A DNA stretch of 64,000 nt from UBA2336 sp031395485 (GCA_031395485.1 JANNUS010000008.1:1-64000); one strand, 5' to 3'; shown: positions 43,949 to 52,666, numbered from the stretch's first letter. The notes: generated by a model from the sequence alone, not told the origin. Translations and numbers: made by a program.

Positions 43949-44581
43949 ATGATTCACCGTGTTCCATTTTTTCTCCCATGGCTTTATCCCAATCTGATTT
44001 GGCGAATCCCTACAATCGAGAAAGAGTTGTTCTTAACCTTTGACGATGGGCCGATTCCGGGTCCAACGGATTTCGTTCTTGAAACATTAAAAAAATATTC
44101 ATGTACGGCAACCTTCTTTTGCATTGGCGACAATGTTCGCAAGCATCCGGATGTATTTAAAAAAGTTATTGACGAGGGGCATGCGATTGGAAATCACACA
44201 TTCAATCACGTAAAGGGTTGGAGTACATCATTGGAAAGATATATTGAAAATGTGGACCTATGTGATGCGGAGTTGCAAAGCTTGAAGCTTGAAGTTCAAA
44301 GCTTGAAGCTTTTTAGGCCACCGTATGGAAGAATCACCCGAAAGCAAATCAAAGCGCTCAGCAATTATAAAATTGTCATGTGGGATGTACTCTCGATTGA
44401 TTACAATAAAAGTGTTTCCCCTGAATCATGTCTTAATAATTCCGTTCGTGCAACCCGACCAGGTTCAATTATTGTTTTTCACGATAGTCTGAAAGCTGAG
44501 CGCAACATGACGTATGCATTACCATGCTATATTGACTATTTTCAGAAACAAGGTTATGTATTTAAAGCACTTCCTTCATGA
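43949..44581 (+). CDS. Polysaccharide deacetylase (NodB homology domain)
   Basis: A 210-residue carbohydrate esterase family 4 protein that removes N-acetyl groups from glycans. Motif 1 is LTFDDGPIPGPT, motif 2 is GHAIGNHTFNHVKGW (metal-binding HxxxH), motif 3 is LFRPPYGRIT and the late IVFHDS closes the site. No signal peptide is seen, so it may act in the cytosol or be membrane-associated. An odd feature is a 35-base heptad array (44278-44312) in the coding sequence, encoding the duplicated QSLKLEVQSLKL. It overlaps the next gene by 4 bases. Confidence 0.88.
   Translation: MIHRVPFFLPWLYPNLIWRIPTIEKELFLTFDDGPIPGPTDFVLETLKKYSCTATFFCIGDNVRKHPDVFKKVIDEGHAIGNHTFNHVKGWSTSLERYIENVDLCDAELQSLKLEVQSLKLFRPPYGRITRKQIKALSNYKIVMWDVLSIDYNKSVSPESCLNNSVRATRPGSIIVFHDSLKAERNMTYALPCYIDYFQKQGYVFKALPS
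44278..44312 (+). repeat. 7-bp-period array inside the deacetylase gene
   Basis: AAGCTTG, AAGCTTG, AAGTTCA, AAGCTTG and AAGCTTT in strict register. They encode a repeated QSLKL just before the catalytic RPPYGR motif. It is the only array of the family lying within, rather than at the edge of, a coding sequence. Confidence 0.85.
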
Positions 44582-45648
44582 ATCCGAAGCTGGTATTGGT
44601 TGCGCCACTCGATTGGGGATTAGGACATGCTACCCGATGCATTCCAATTATACTGGAGTTGCAAAAACGAGGCTGTGAAGTTTTTATAGCGTCCAGTGGA
44701 TCAGCGCTTAAATTAGTAAGGAAAGAATTTTCTAGTTTGAAATCCTTCGAGTTATCATCCTACAATGTCTCGTATTCGAAACGTATACCCTTCGTCATTT
44801 CTATTTTTCTTCAAATTCCCAAGTTTCTCAAAGCTATCGCAACAGAGAAAAAGCAGTTGGAAAGAATTATTGCCGAGCATAAAATTGAGTTCGTGATTTC
44901 CGATAATCGTTATGGTTGTTGGTCTGAAAGGATTCCATCAGTTTTTATTTGCCATCAACTCAACATCCAATTACCAGTCGCCCTGAAATGGCTCCAACCG
45001 TTTGTTAGGTTCTTCCACAAAAGGTTAATCGGAAAGTTTACCGAGTGTTGGGTTCCGGATCAACCGGGAGAATTTAGTTTAACAGGTCAATTGTCTGTCG
45101 GGTCGACAATTCCTTTCAAATACATTGGTATCCTATCGAGATTCCAAAATAACAGCCTTGAGATGAAGTATGATATTGCTGTTATCCTTTCAGGTCCCGA
45201 ACCTTCACGAACGATACTTGAAGTGATCATTACTAAGCAGATTCTTGGTCAAGGCATAAAAGCAATTCTCGTAAGAGGTGTGATTGAAAATGAGATTACC
45301 TGGAAGCAGGATGATAATATTTATATTGTGAATTACCTTCAGTCGAAAGAATTAGAGGAGGTCATCAATCAATCAAAATTAATTATTGCTCGTTCCGGAT
45401 ACAGTACGATTATGGATCTGGCACGACTTGGAAAAAAGGCTATTCTTATTCCAACGCCCGGACAAACTGAACAGGAGTATTTGGCGAAGCGATTGATGAA
45501 AGCTGGAATTTGCTACTCAGTCAATCAACGAAACTTTGATTTAACCGTGGCCCGCACCGCGGCCGACAGTTTCTCAGGTTTTAGTAATATTGAACCTGAA
45601 CCTGAACGTAACTTGCTGGCGCAAGCACTGGATGACGTACTAAAATGA
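44578..45648 (+). CDS. GT-B glycosyltransferase, MurG/UGT-like
   Basis: A 356-residue protein beginning LVLVAPLDWGLGHATRCIPII, the glycine/His-rich acceptor loop of MurG- and UGT-like enzymes. Its C-terminal donor site includes SKLIIARSGYSTIMDLARLGKKAILIPTPGQTEQEYLA. This family is common next to deacetylase genes in Bacteroidota. The reaction is unknown. It overlaps the deacetylase gene before it and the TatD gene after it by 4 bases each, so all three are translationally coupled. Confidence 0.82.
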   Translation: MNPKLVLVAPLDWGLGHATRCIPIILELQKRGCEVFIASSGSALKLVRKEFSSLKSFELSSYNVSYSKRIPFVISIFLQIPKFLKAIATEKKQLERIIAEHKIEFVISDNRYGCWSERIPSVFICHQLNIQLPVALKWLQPFVRFFHKRLIGKFTECWVPDQPGEFSLTGQLSVGSTIPFKYIGILSRFQNNSLEMKYDIAVILSGPEPSRTILEVIITKQILGQGIKAILVRGVIENEITWKQDDNIYIVNYLQSKELEEVINQSKLIIARSGYSTIMDLARLGKKAILIPTPGQTEQEYLAKRLMKAGICYSVNQRNFDLTVARTAADSFSGFSNIEPEPERNLLAQALDDVLK

Positions 45649-46415
45649 ATTACTGGATCGATTCCCACGCTCATATTTATTCGAATGACTTCGATCACGA
45701 TCGCCTTGATATGATGCATCGTACGGATGAGCAGGGCGTAGATAAAATATTCATGCCCAATATCGATCATACTTCTATTGATGCCATGCTGGATGTTGAA
45801 GGCAAGTATCCTGCGAAGTGTTTCTCTATGATGGGACTTCATCCGTGCTCTGTTAAAAATGATTTTGAAAGGGAATTATATATCGTAGAAAGTTGGCTGG
45901 CAAAGCGAAAGTTTGCGGCAGTAGGAGAGATGGGCACCGATTTGTATTGGGATAAAACTTTTTGGGATCAGCAGGTTGAGGCCTTTACTATCCAGGTGGC
46001 TTGGGCGAAGAAATATAAACTCCCTATTGTTGTGCATTGTCGTGAGAGTATGGATCAAACTATTGAATTGGTAGAAAAGCTTCAGGATGGAAATCTAACG
46101 GGTGTGTTTCACTGTTTTACAGGCGATGTAATCGAGGCTGAGAAATTAATAAAGCTCGGATTTTATCTGGGCATAGGAGGTGTAGCAACGTTTAAGAAAG
46201 GTGGAATGGAAAATGTAATCCCCCATATTCCGCTAGACAGAATTGTATTGGAAACAGACAGCCCCTATCTTACACCAGCACCGCATCGCGGAAAGCGGAA
46301 TGAGCCCTCATATATTCCGTTAATTGGAAACCGGGTTGCCGAAATAAAAAATATAACGGTAGAGGAACTGAAATCCGCCACAACAAATAATGCACTCAAA
46401 CTATTTAAAGTATAA
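45645..46415 (+). CDS. TatD family metal-dependent hydrolase
   Basis: A 256-residue TIM-barrel hydrolase, probably a 3'-5' DNase. Motifs in order are WIDSHAHIYS (metal-binding HxH), AAVGEMGTDLYWD, PIVVHCRESMD, GVFHCFTGD and VLETDSPYLTPAPHRGKRNEP. Length and motif order are those of the TatD/YcfH group. It is the third gene of the coupled run and is followed by a REP-like palindrome. Confidence 0.93.
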   Translation: MNYWIDSHAHIYSNDFDHDRLDMMHRTDEQGVDKIFMPNIDHTSIDAMLDVEGKYPAKCFSMMGLHPCSVKNDFERELYIVESWLAKRKFAAVGEMGTDLYWDKTFWDQQVEAFTIQVAWAKKYKLPIVVHCRESMDQTIELVEKLQDGNLTGVFHCFTGDVIEAEKLIKLGFYLGIGGVATFKKGGMENVIPHIPLDRIVLETDSPYLTPAPHRGKRNEPSYIPLIGNRVAEIKNITVEELKSATTNNALKLFKV

Positions 46416-46420
46416 AACAT

Positions 46421-46477
46421 TGTCAGCCTGAGTTTGTCGAAGGCTCCCATTCAGGTTTCGACAAGCTCAACCTGACA
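46421..46477 (+). repeat. REP-like palindrome, copy 1 (TGTCAGCCTGAG type), upstream of ansA
   Basis: The left arm begins TGTCAGCCTGAGTTTGTCGA and the right arm ends CGACAAGCTCAACCTGACA. It is an imperfect inverted repeat with a short centre, 13 bases before the ansA ATG. A second copy lies at 47559-47623. Confidence 0.85.
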
Positions 46478-46490
46478 GAAATTTTAACTC

Positions 46491-47558
46491 ATGAAAACAA
46501 AAACAATTCTTGTTAATACATCTTCTACCGAAAAAGCAAAGTCAAAAATACTGATCGTCTATACGGGTGGTACGTTTGGTATGGCGCATGATAAGGATGG
46601 TGTATTAATACCGTTCGACTTTGGATTAATACTTGAGCATCTCCCCACCCTTCGTTCGATGGAACTGGAGTTAACTGTTGTATCTTTTGAGACTCCGATT
46701 GACTCTTCTAACATAAGCCCCGAGCACTGGCAACTATTGGCGCAAATCATTTTTGATCATTACAATGACAACGATGGATTTGTAATCCTTCACGGAACCG
46801 ATACCATGGCCTACACGGCTTCAGCGTTAAGCTTTATGCTAGAAGGGCTTTCAAAACCTGTGATATTAACGGGGGCCCAATTGCCCATCAGCGAATCGAG
46901 ATCGGATGCCCGTGAGAATCTTATAACCGCATTGGAGATCGCTTCCGCTAAAGCGGGAGGAAAGTCGGTTGTACCGGAGGTATGCATTTATTTTGACTAC
47001 CAGTTGTTGCGCGGCAATCGTTCGAAGAAAGTAGAGAGCATGCAGTTTGATGCATTTGATTCGGGAAATTGCCCACCGCTTGCAAAAGCTGGTGTAAAAA
47101 TTAATTACAATCAGAGTGCCATCCGCAAGGTTGACTTCAATTCAGTTTTAAAGATTCATAAAGTATTTGATTTTAATATTTCAATTCTCAAACTCTTTCC
47201 AGGTATAAGTGAGGCTACCGTAGAGTCAATTCTAAAAACACCAAACCTACGCGCTGTAATTCTAGAAACGTATGGTTCTGGAAATGCTCCAACGTCTTCA
47301 TGGTTGATCAATACCCTTAAAAATGCGATTGAGAAAGGCATCATTATTCTAAATATTTCACAATGCCCGGGCGGAATGGTGTTGCAAGGCAGGTATGAAA
47401 CCAGTAAAGATCTTTTACGGATTGGAGTGATCAGTGGCTCAGATATGACAACCGAAGCAGCCGTAACAAAACTGATGCTTTTACTGGGTGAGTATGATGG
47501 TAAGAAAGTGAAGGAGATGATGGGTATCTCATTGGCTGGTGAGTTAACAACGAGTTAA
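46491..47558 (+). CDS. ansA: Type I L-asparaginase
   Basis: It hydrolyses asparagine to aspartate and ammonia in the cytosol. The 355-residue protein has the first catalytic Thr motif IVYTGGTFGMAHD, the second motif FVILHGTDTMAYTASAL, and VILTGAQLPISESRSDARENL. No signal peptide is visible, in line with the cytosolic type I enzyme. The gene is bracketed by two copies of the same REP-like palindrome, the second starting at the base after its stop codon. Confidence 0.94.
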   Translation: MKTKTILVNTSSTEKAKSKILIVYTGGTFGMAHDKDGVLIPFDFGLILEHLPTLRSMELELTVVSFETPIDSSNISPEHWQLLAQIIFDHYNDNDGFVILHGTDTMAYTASALSFMLEGLSKPVILTGAQLPISESRSDARENLITALEIASAKAGGKSVVPEVCIYFDYQLLRGNRSKKVESMQFDAFDSGNCPPLAKAGVKINYNQSAIRKVDFNSVLKIHKVFDFNISILKLFPGISEATVESILKTPNLRAVILETYGSGNAPTSSWLINTLKNAIEKGIIILNISQCPGGMVLQGRYETSKDLLRIGVISGSDMTTEAAVTKLMLLLGEYDGKKVKEMMGISLAGELTTS

Positions 47559-47623
47559 TGTCAGCCTGAGCTTGTCGAAGGCGATTTGTATAAGAATCAG
47601 GTTTCGACAGGCTCAACCTGACA
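47559..47623 (+). repeat. REP-like palindrome, copy 2 (TGTCAGCCTGAG type), directly after ansA
   Basis: The left arm reads TGTCAGCCTGAGCTTGTCGA and the right arm GTTTCGACAGGCTCAACCTG followed by ACA. It starts at the base after the ansA TAA and may also serve as its terminator stem. Confidence 0.85.
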
Positions 47624-47630
47624 ATTGATT

Positions 47631-47660
47631 TTGTTCACGGTCAATTTATTGTTTTCTTTG
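47631..47660 (+). promoter_or_regulatory. Candidate promoter of tRNA-Ser
   Basis: TTG (47631-47633), a 19-base spacer and TTTCTTTG (47653-47660, seven of eight matches to TAnnTTTG). Its predicted start lies a few bases before the tRNA 5' end at 47674. Confidence 0.45.
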
Positions 47661-47673
47661 CGGCCTTTAATCC

Positions 47674-47758
47674 GGAGAGGTGTCAGAGTGGCCGAACGAG
47701 CACGCTTGGAAAGTGTGTTTACCGCAAGGTAACGTGGGTTCGAATCCCACCCTCTCCG
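47674..47758 (+). tRNA. tRNA-Ser (anticodon GGA)
   Basis: An 85-base cloverleaf with acceptor stem GGAGAGG/CCTCTCC, anticodon stem CACGC/GTGTG around the loop TTGGAAA (anticodon GGA at 47708-47710), a long variable arm (ACCGCAAGGT) typical of class II tRNA-Ser, and T-arm GTGGGTTCGAATCCCAC. G is the discriminator base and CCA is not encoded. It reads UCC/UCU codons. Confidence 0.97.
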
Positions 47759-47874
47759 CTTTATCTTCCCAAGCCTGGGCGAAGCAGGATTCATTCCCAA
47801 CTCAACCCTTATACCATTTATTTGAGTAAAAAAAAGGCCAGCGTTTCTGTAGCTCAGAATAAAGAATTGGCGTT

Positions 47875-48450
47875 TTAAAAGTCGTCTTTCTTTTTCAACA
47901 AGGATTGATGATAACTTTCTCCTAATCCCTTAATATCCTCAAGTGCCATTACTTTTGTATAGCTATAGTCTTGAGCCTCATTTTTAGGTGGCTCTACTTC
48001 TTTTAGTACTTTCCCGCCTTCTGTTGCAACATACTTTTTAACACCAGCATTAGGTTGATATTTTTCCTCCTGAACAGTCCATGAGCCAATAGGTTTGATC
48101 TGAATCCTTGTTTTATTATCCTTTACACTTATTTCGATGAGCGCATATGCTTCAATTCCAGATCTTAAAATCACGCCATTGCTATACATTTCTGGTGCAT
48201 AATGCAAGTTATATTTACCAATGATTATGCCCTCCTCCTTATCTGAAAATTGAATAACACTTTTAGCGGATCCAAATACACCAACCATCCACTTATTTGC
48301 AATGATAGATAGTTCGTTTTTACTATAGGGTAAATCTTCATAAACCTTTATGTAATTATCAGATTCACTGAATGAGACATTAGTAGTAGAAGTAGCAATA
48401 CAGGAGTAACATATTATTGAAATCAAAAAGTAGACAGGAATTCTTTTCAT
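47875..48450 (-). CDS. DUF4468-type putative lipoprotein
   Basis: A 191-residue protein from ATG 48450 with a basic N-terminus, a hydrophobic core and the lipobox-like SIICYSC. The mature part has the DUF4468 (TBP-like fold) pattern, with ELSIIANKWMVGVFGSAKSVIQFSD and IIIGKYNLHY. The function is unknown. The frame runs up to 48567, but the added 39 residues are Gly/Pro-rich and atypical, so I reject that start. It is a single gene. Confidence 0.72.
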   Translation of the reverse strand: MKRIPVYFLISIICYSCIATSTTNVSFSESDNYIKVYEDLPYSKNELSIIANKWMVGVFGSAKSVIQFSDKEEGIIIGKYNLHYAPEMYSNGVILRSGIEAYALIEISVKDNKTRIQIKPIGSWTVQEEKYQPNAGVKKYVATEGGKVLKEVEPPKNEAQDYSYTKVMALEDIKGLGESYHQSLLKKKDDF

Positions 48451-48783
48451 TGTCTTTTTGTATTGTATCGTTCCCATTGGCTTTTGGATTGATGATTGAC
48501 TAAATATAAAAAAAATGACGTTATAGTCATTACCTGTACCGCCTACCCCCGGTTGTAAACAGGGCATATTTGTTACAACTTTCTGAAATAAGGTTAATAC
48601 TAAGCAACACTATACTGCTAAATAGGTTTTTTTTTATAGTTGTCAGGCCACTCTATGCTTCAACTAACATTTTGATAGGTCATCTGAAACGAGTTAGTGG
48701 TTTCTTTCTGGATCAACACTTCAAATTTTACCCAAAAGCTTCTATCTTTCAGATTGTAGTTAATCCTTTAAGGGCTTTTTTCT
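48451..48783. other. 333-base gap between the lipoprotein and UMF1 transporter genes
   Basis: No credible gene is seen here; frames present are antisense or overlap the flanking genes. A TATCTTTC (48743-48750, seven of eight to TAnnTTTG) lies 33 bases before the transporter ATG and could be its -7 element, but no good -33 box precedes it. A run of nine T residues occurs near 48628. Confidence 0.4.
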
Positions 48784-50109
48784 ATGAACCTGACGCTAAA
48801 CAATCCGAAAGTAGTAAAGGCATGGTGTATGTACGACTGGGCGAACTCGGTGTACAACCTGGTAATTACTACCACATTTTTTCCAATTTATTTTCTGGCA
48901 ATTACGAAGAGTTCGTATAGTGAAGATAGTGTACCCTTTTTAGGTCGTACGTTTAAGAATTCTTCATTATACGATTACGCACTGGCGTTTGCCTATCTCA
49001 CCATTGCATTGCTCTTACCGATACTTTCTTCTATTGCCGATAGTCAGGGCAACAAGAAAAGATTTATGCAGTTTTTTTGCTATGTGGGAGGGTTGTCTTG
49101 TATAGGCCTATTCTGGTTTGAAGGCGATAATATAGGTTGGGGTATTGGCTGTTTTATTTTTGCAGTGATTGGATACGTAGGCAGTTTAGTGTTTTATAAT
49201 TCCTACCTCCCTGAAATTGCAGCACCCGAAGACCGTGATAAAGTAAGTGCCCGTGGATTTGCCATGGGGTATATTGGTAGCGTTGTTTTGCAAATCATTG
49301 GGTTCGGACTTGTTATTTATTTCAGTGGGAAGGGCGATAATACTTCCGGGCCATTGTTTACATTTTTATTAGTAGGTATCTGGTGGATAGGCTTTGCGCA
49401 GATCACCTTTGCTAAACTCCCCCCAAGCAAGCCGGCAACTGAAAAATTGGATTTAAATTTTTTAACACGTGGATTTATTGAGTTGAGAAAAGTGCAAAAG
49501 CAGATATTGAAATTAAGTGTGCTGAAATGGTATCTCACGGCTTTCTTTTTCTACAGTATGGGGGTTCAAACCGTTATGCTGGCTGCTACCATTTTTGCGA
49601 GTAAGGTTTTAGGATTACCAACTGATAAACTCATTATTACTGTAGTATTGATTCAATTACTGGCAGTAGTAGGAGCATTTTTGATGTCGAGGCTATCGAG
49701 TATGTTTGGAAACCTGCAAGTGTTAATGGGCGTAGTACTCTTATGGATATTGCTTTGTGTGTCTGCATATATCATGGCGTCTTTAAAGGAATCTGGTCAT
49801 CATGTTGAGGTCTATTTTTATGTGTTAGCGATGGGTGTAGGACTCGTAATGGGTGGTATACAATCATTGAGTCGCAGTACCTATAGCAAGCTTATGCCAG
49901 TCACCAACGACACAGCATCATTCTTTAGCTTTTACGATGTGGCAGAAAAAATCGCCATCGTTATTGGTATTTTCACCTTTGGCTATATTGATGAAGTATT
50001 GGGGATGAAAAACTCTGTGCTTTCGCTGATCGTGTTTTTTGTATTAGGGTTTGGTGCCTTATTTATTACATACCGAAAAGAGATTAACAATGCCCGATTA
50101 ACGCATTAA
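48784..50109 (+). CDS. MFS transporter, UMF1/Atg22-like family
   Basis: A 441-residue inner membrane protein with about 12 hydrophobic segments. The opening KAWCMYDWANSVYNLVITTTFFPIYF is the family hallmark. YNSYLPEIAAPEDRDKVSARGFAMGYIGS (first cytoplasmic loop region) and GGIQSLSRSTYSKLMP in the second half fit the UMF1 group. The substrate is unknown; amino acids or peptides are suspected for relatives. It converges on the AMP nucleosidase gene. Confidence 0.87.
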   Translation: MNLTLNNPKVVKAWCMYDWANSVYNLVITTTFFPIYFLAITKSSYSEDSVPFLGRTFKNSSLYDYALAFAYLTIALLLPILSSIADSQGNKKRFMQFFCYVGGLSCIGLFWFEGDNIGWGIGCFIFAVIGYVGSLVFYNSYLPEIAAPEDRDKVSARGFAMGYIGSVVLQIIGFGLVIYFSGKGDNTSGPLFTFLLVGIWWIGFAQITFAKLPPSKPATEKLDLNFLTRGFIELRKVQKQILKLSVLKWYLTAFFFYSMGVQTVMLAATIFASKVLGLPTDKLIITVVLIQLLAVVGAFLMSRLSSMFGNLQVLMGVVLLWILLCVSAYIMASLKESGHHVEVYFYVLAMGVGLVMGGIQSLSRSTYSKLMPVTNDTASFFSFYDVAEKIAIVIGIFTFGYIDEVLGMKNSVLSLIVFFVLGFGALFITYRKEINNARLTH

Positions 50110-50132
50110 AAATTGATCATTGTTAATGGAGG

Positions 50133-50903
50133 TCAATACCTCATGTGCTTCACCGTCATTCCGTTGTTGATGAGTTGTTTAAGTGAATCAATTCCAATTT
50201 TTAAATGCAAGTCAACAAAACTTGTGGTAACTACCTTATCACTAGCCTCGGTTTTTACGCCATCTGGAACCATGGGTTGGTCAGAAACTAACAGCAAGGC
50301 ACCGGCAGGAATTTTGTTTTGAAAGGCTGTAATGAAAATGGTGGCAGTTTCCATATCAATGGCTTGAGCTCGTATCTTCCGTAAATAACCCTTAAACTCT
50401 TCATCCCATTCCCACACTCTTCGGTTCGTTGTGAACACAGTACCGGTCCAGTAATCCTGATTATAGTCGCGAATGGTTGTTGAAATCGCTTTCTGTAATG
50501 CGAATGAAGGAAGCGCTGGTACCTCTGGTGGAAAATAATCGTTTGAGGTTCCTTCTCCGCGAATGGCCGCGATCGGAAGAATCAAATCACCAATGTCGTT
50601 TTTTTCTTTTAAGCCTCCACACTTCCCTAAGAAGAGTGCTGCTTTCGGTTTAATCGCGCTCAGGCAATCCATTACGGTAGCTGCATTCGGACTTCCCATT
50701 CCAAAATTGATAATGGTTATACCCTCGGCAGTAGCACTTCGCATTGGTTTGTCTGCTCCGTTAATCGGTACGTTATGCCACTCCGCAAACATCTTCACGT
50801 AATTATCGAAGTTGGTTAATAGTATGTACTCACCGAATTGGTCAAGTGATTGACCAGTATAACGCGGCAACCAGTTCTCTACTATTTCTTGTTTTGTCTT
50901 CAT
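50133..50903 (-). CDS. amn: AMP nucleosidase
   Basis: It hydrolyses AMP to adenine and ribose 5-phosphate, a purine salvage step. This 256-residue form is the short phosphorylase-fold version found in Bacteroidota, without the N-terminal regulatory domain of the E. coli enzyme. ITIINFGMGSPNAATVMDCL, ALFLGKCGGLKEKNDIGDLI and AIDMETATIFI (purine-binding Met-Glu) are the fold's signature blocks. Nucleoside phosphorylase of the same fold is the alternative. The gene diverges from the HsdR_N gene across a 20-base gap. Confidence 0.85.
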   Translation of the reverse strand: MKTKQEIVENWLPRYTGQSLDQFGEYILLTNFDNYVKMFAEWHNVPINGADKPMRSATAEGITIINFGMGSPNAATVMDCLSAIKPKAALFLGKCGGLKEKNDIGDLILPIAAIRGEGTSNDYFPPEVPALPSFALQKAISTTIRDYNQDYWTGTVFTTNRRVWEWDEEFKGYLRKIRAQAIDMETATIFITAFQNKIPAGALLLVSDQPMVPDGVKTEASDKVVTTSFVDLHLKIGIDSLKQLINNGMTVKHMRY

Positions 50904-50923
50904 AGTCTTATTTTGGGGGTCAA

Positions 50924-51394
50924 ATGCTATCTCTAAATCTTCCTGAGTTTGATGTTAACCTCAAAAAATCTGAAGGAAAAGTATGGATTTTTGATGGGAT
51001 AAGGAAGAAGTACATCGTATTGACGCCTGAAGAATGGGTGCGTCAGCATTTGACCAATTACTTTATTAATCATCTCAAGTATCCCCGAACGCTTATCCAG
51101 GTAGAGCGTGGACTTCATTACAACCAACTTCAAAAACGCTCGGATATTATTGTATTTGACCGCTCGGGTAATCCATGGATGATCGTTGAATGTAAAGCTC
51201 CTGAAGTTATACTAGATCAAAAAAGTATTCAACAAGTGGCGGTCTATAATTCAGATGTAAAAGCAAAATATGTTTCTGTCTCGAATGGGTTGAAACACAT
51301 CTGTTATGAAGCAACAAAAGATTTAAAAGAGGTTGTGTTGTTAAAAGATTTTCCAAACTACGAAAAAGACCCTAAAGGTTTTCAAAACCTTTAG
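50924..51394 (+). CDS. Stand-alone HsdR N-terminal domain protein (PD-(D/E)XK fold)
   Basis: A 156-residue protein equivalent to the N-terminal nuclease domain of type I restriction R subunits, with no helicase and no hsdM/hsdS nearby. Putative catalytic residues are in RSDIIVFDRSGNPWMIVECK (Asp, then the E-x-K of PD-(D/E)XK). EEWVRQHLTNYFINHLKYP precedes them. Relatives are frequent in Bacteroidota genomes as a single gene; their function is unknown and restriction is not implied. The stop codon lies within the terminator stem. Confidence 0.83.
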   Translation: MLSLNLPEFDVNLKKSEGKVWIFDGIRKKYIVLTPEEWVRQHLTNYFINHLKYPRTLIQVERGLHYNQLQKRSDIIVFDRSGNPWMIVECKAPEVILDQKSIQQVAVYNSDVKAKYVSVSNGLKHICYEATKDLKEVVLLKDFPNYEKDPKGFQNL

Positions 51395-51402
51395 GGTCTT
51401 TC
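51367..51402 (+). terminator. Intrinsic terminator overlapping the stop codon of the HsdR_N gene
   Basis: A 33-base perfect palindrome: AGACCCTAAAGGTTTT (51367-51382), a single C centre, then AAAACCTTTAGGGTCT (51384-51399) followed by TTC. The TAG stop (51392-51394) is in the right arm. Being symmetric it may also act on the opposing ald transcript. Confidence 0.75.
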
Positions 51403-51425
51403 AGGTTTTTCTGAGTACGAATAAT

Positions 51426-51509
51426 GTCAGAATCAGTATGGCCTAGATTTACGGATTAACGGGATTGAAATCTTGCAAATCCACGAATCCAGAAAATCCT
51501 GATTCAGAC
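51426..51509 (+). repeat. Imperfect palindrome with 8-bp period between HsdR_N and ald
   Basis: Octads in register: GATTTACG, GATTAACG, GGATTGAA, then AATCCACG and AATCCAGA. The ends GTCAGAATCAG and CTGATTCAGAC pair with one mismatch. It lies 9 bases past the ald stop. Confidence 0.7.
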
Positions 51510-51518
51510 AATTTGCAC

Positions 51519-52631
51519 TTATAAAAACTTTTTAACGTCAACAAGTGGTAGTTGAAAGGCATCCGCAACGCCTTTGTAAACAACTTCACCTTGAATAATA
51601 TTTAATCCTAAACGCAGATCTGAATTTTCCTGGCAAGCTTTTTTCCAGCCCTGATTTGCTAAACGAATGGCGTACGGTAACGTAGCGTTCGTTAACGCAA
51701 GCGTTGAGGTATACGGAACTGCTCCCGGCATGTTTGCCACGCAGTAGTGAACGACATCATCAATAATGAAAGTAGGATTTTCATGTGTTGTCGGAGTACA
51801 GGTTTCAATACAACCACCCTGATCAACAGCAACGTCAACTAGTACAGTACCTGGTCGCATGGTCTTTAACATATCTTTTGTAACCAGCATTGGAGCTTTA
51901 GCGCCCGGTATCAATACAGCACCTACAATCAAGTCATGATCTTTTACCATCTCGCGGATTGAGTATTCATTCGATACCATCGTGTGAACATTCTTCGGCA
52001 TCACATCATCCAAATAACGAAGACGAGTCAGGTTAACATCCATGATCGTTACATCAGCGCCCATACCGGCAGCAATCTTAGCAGCGTTTGCACCAACTAT
52101 ACCACCACCTAATATCAATACTTTGGCGGGCTTCACACCCGGAACGCCACCTAATAAAATTCCTCTTCCTTTTAAAGGCTTCTCTAAATATTTAGCACCT
52201 TCCTGAATTGACATCCGTCCCGCAACTTCCGACATCGGAATTAATAACGGAAGACTTCGATCTTCACGCTCAACAGTTTCATACGCTAAGCAAACTGCTC
52301 CAGTACTAATCATCGCTTTGGTAAGCGGCTCATACGATGCAAAGTGAAAATACGTGAATACGAGTTGATCTTTCTTAATTAGTTTATATTCTTGTTCAAT
52401 TGGCTCCTTTACTTTAATGATCATATCAGCCAGGCTAAAAACTTCTTCTGCTGTAGCGATCATTTTACCACCTGCTTTCGTGTACTCATCATCGCTAAAA
52501 CCGCTTCCGGTTCCAGCTGTTTTCTGGATATACACGGTATGTCCTCGCTTAATCAATTCTTGGGTGCCGGCAGGGGTAAGGGCTACCCGGTTTTCGTTAT
52601 TTTTAATTTCTTTTGGAACTCCAATAATCAT
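51519..52631 (-). CDS. ald: Alanine dehydrogenase
   Basis: It reversibly deaminates L-alanine to pyruvate and ammonia with NAD. The 370-residue protein shows the N-terminal MIIGVPKEIKNNENRVALTPAG, a pyruvate-binding segment ADMIIKVKEP, the NAD-binding motif LILGGGIVGANAAKIAAGMGADV and LVDVAVDQGGCIETCTPTTH. Length is standard. It is a single gene divergent from the E1 dehydrogenase gene. Confidence 0.95.
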   Translation of the reverse strand: MIIGVPKEIKNNENRVALTPAGTQELIKRGHTVYIQKTAGTGSGFSDDEYTKAGGKMIATAEEVFSLADMIIKVKEPIEQEYKLIKKDQLVFTYFHFASYEPLTKAMISTGAVCLAYETVEREDRSLPLLIPMSEVAGRMSIQEGAKYLEKPLKGRGILLGGVPGVKPAKVLILGGGIVGANAAKIAAGMGADVTIMDVNLTRLRYLDDVMPKNVHTMVSNEYSIREMVKDHDLIVGAVLIPGAKAPMLVTKDMLKTMRPGTVLVDVAVDQGGCIETCTPTTHENPTFIIDDVVHYCVANMPGAVPYTSTLALTNATLPYAIRLANQGWKKACQENSDLRLGLNIIQGEVVYKGVADAFQLPLVDVKKFL

Positions 52632-52666
52632 AGTGCAATCGTTTTAAACAGGGTGCAAAGATAATT

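Noticed and set aside
47820..47880. Intrinsic terminator of the DUF4468 gene
   Set aside because: A T-run is present on the minus strand, but the potential stem is short and interrupted (GCCA/TGGC); I could not support it.
48451..48567. N-terminal extension of the DUF4468 lipoprotein
   Set aside because: It would hide the lipoprotein signal peptide behind 39 residues of atypical sequence.
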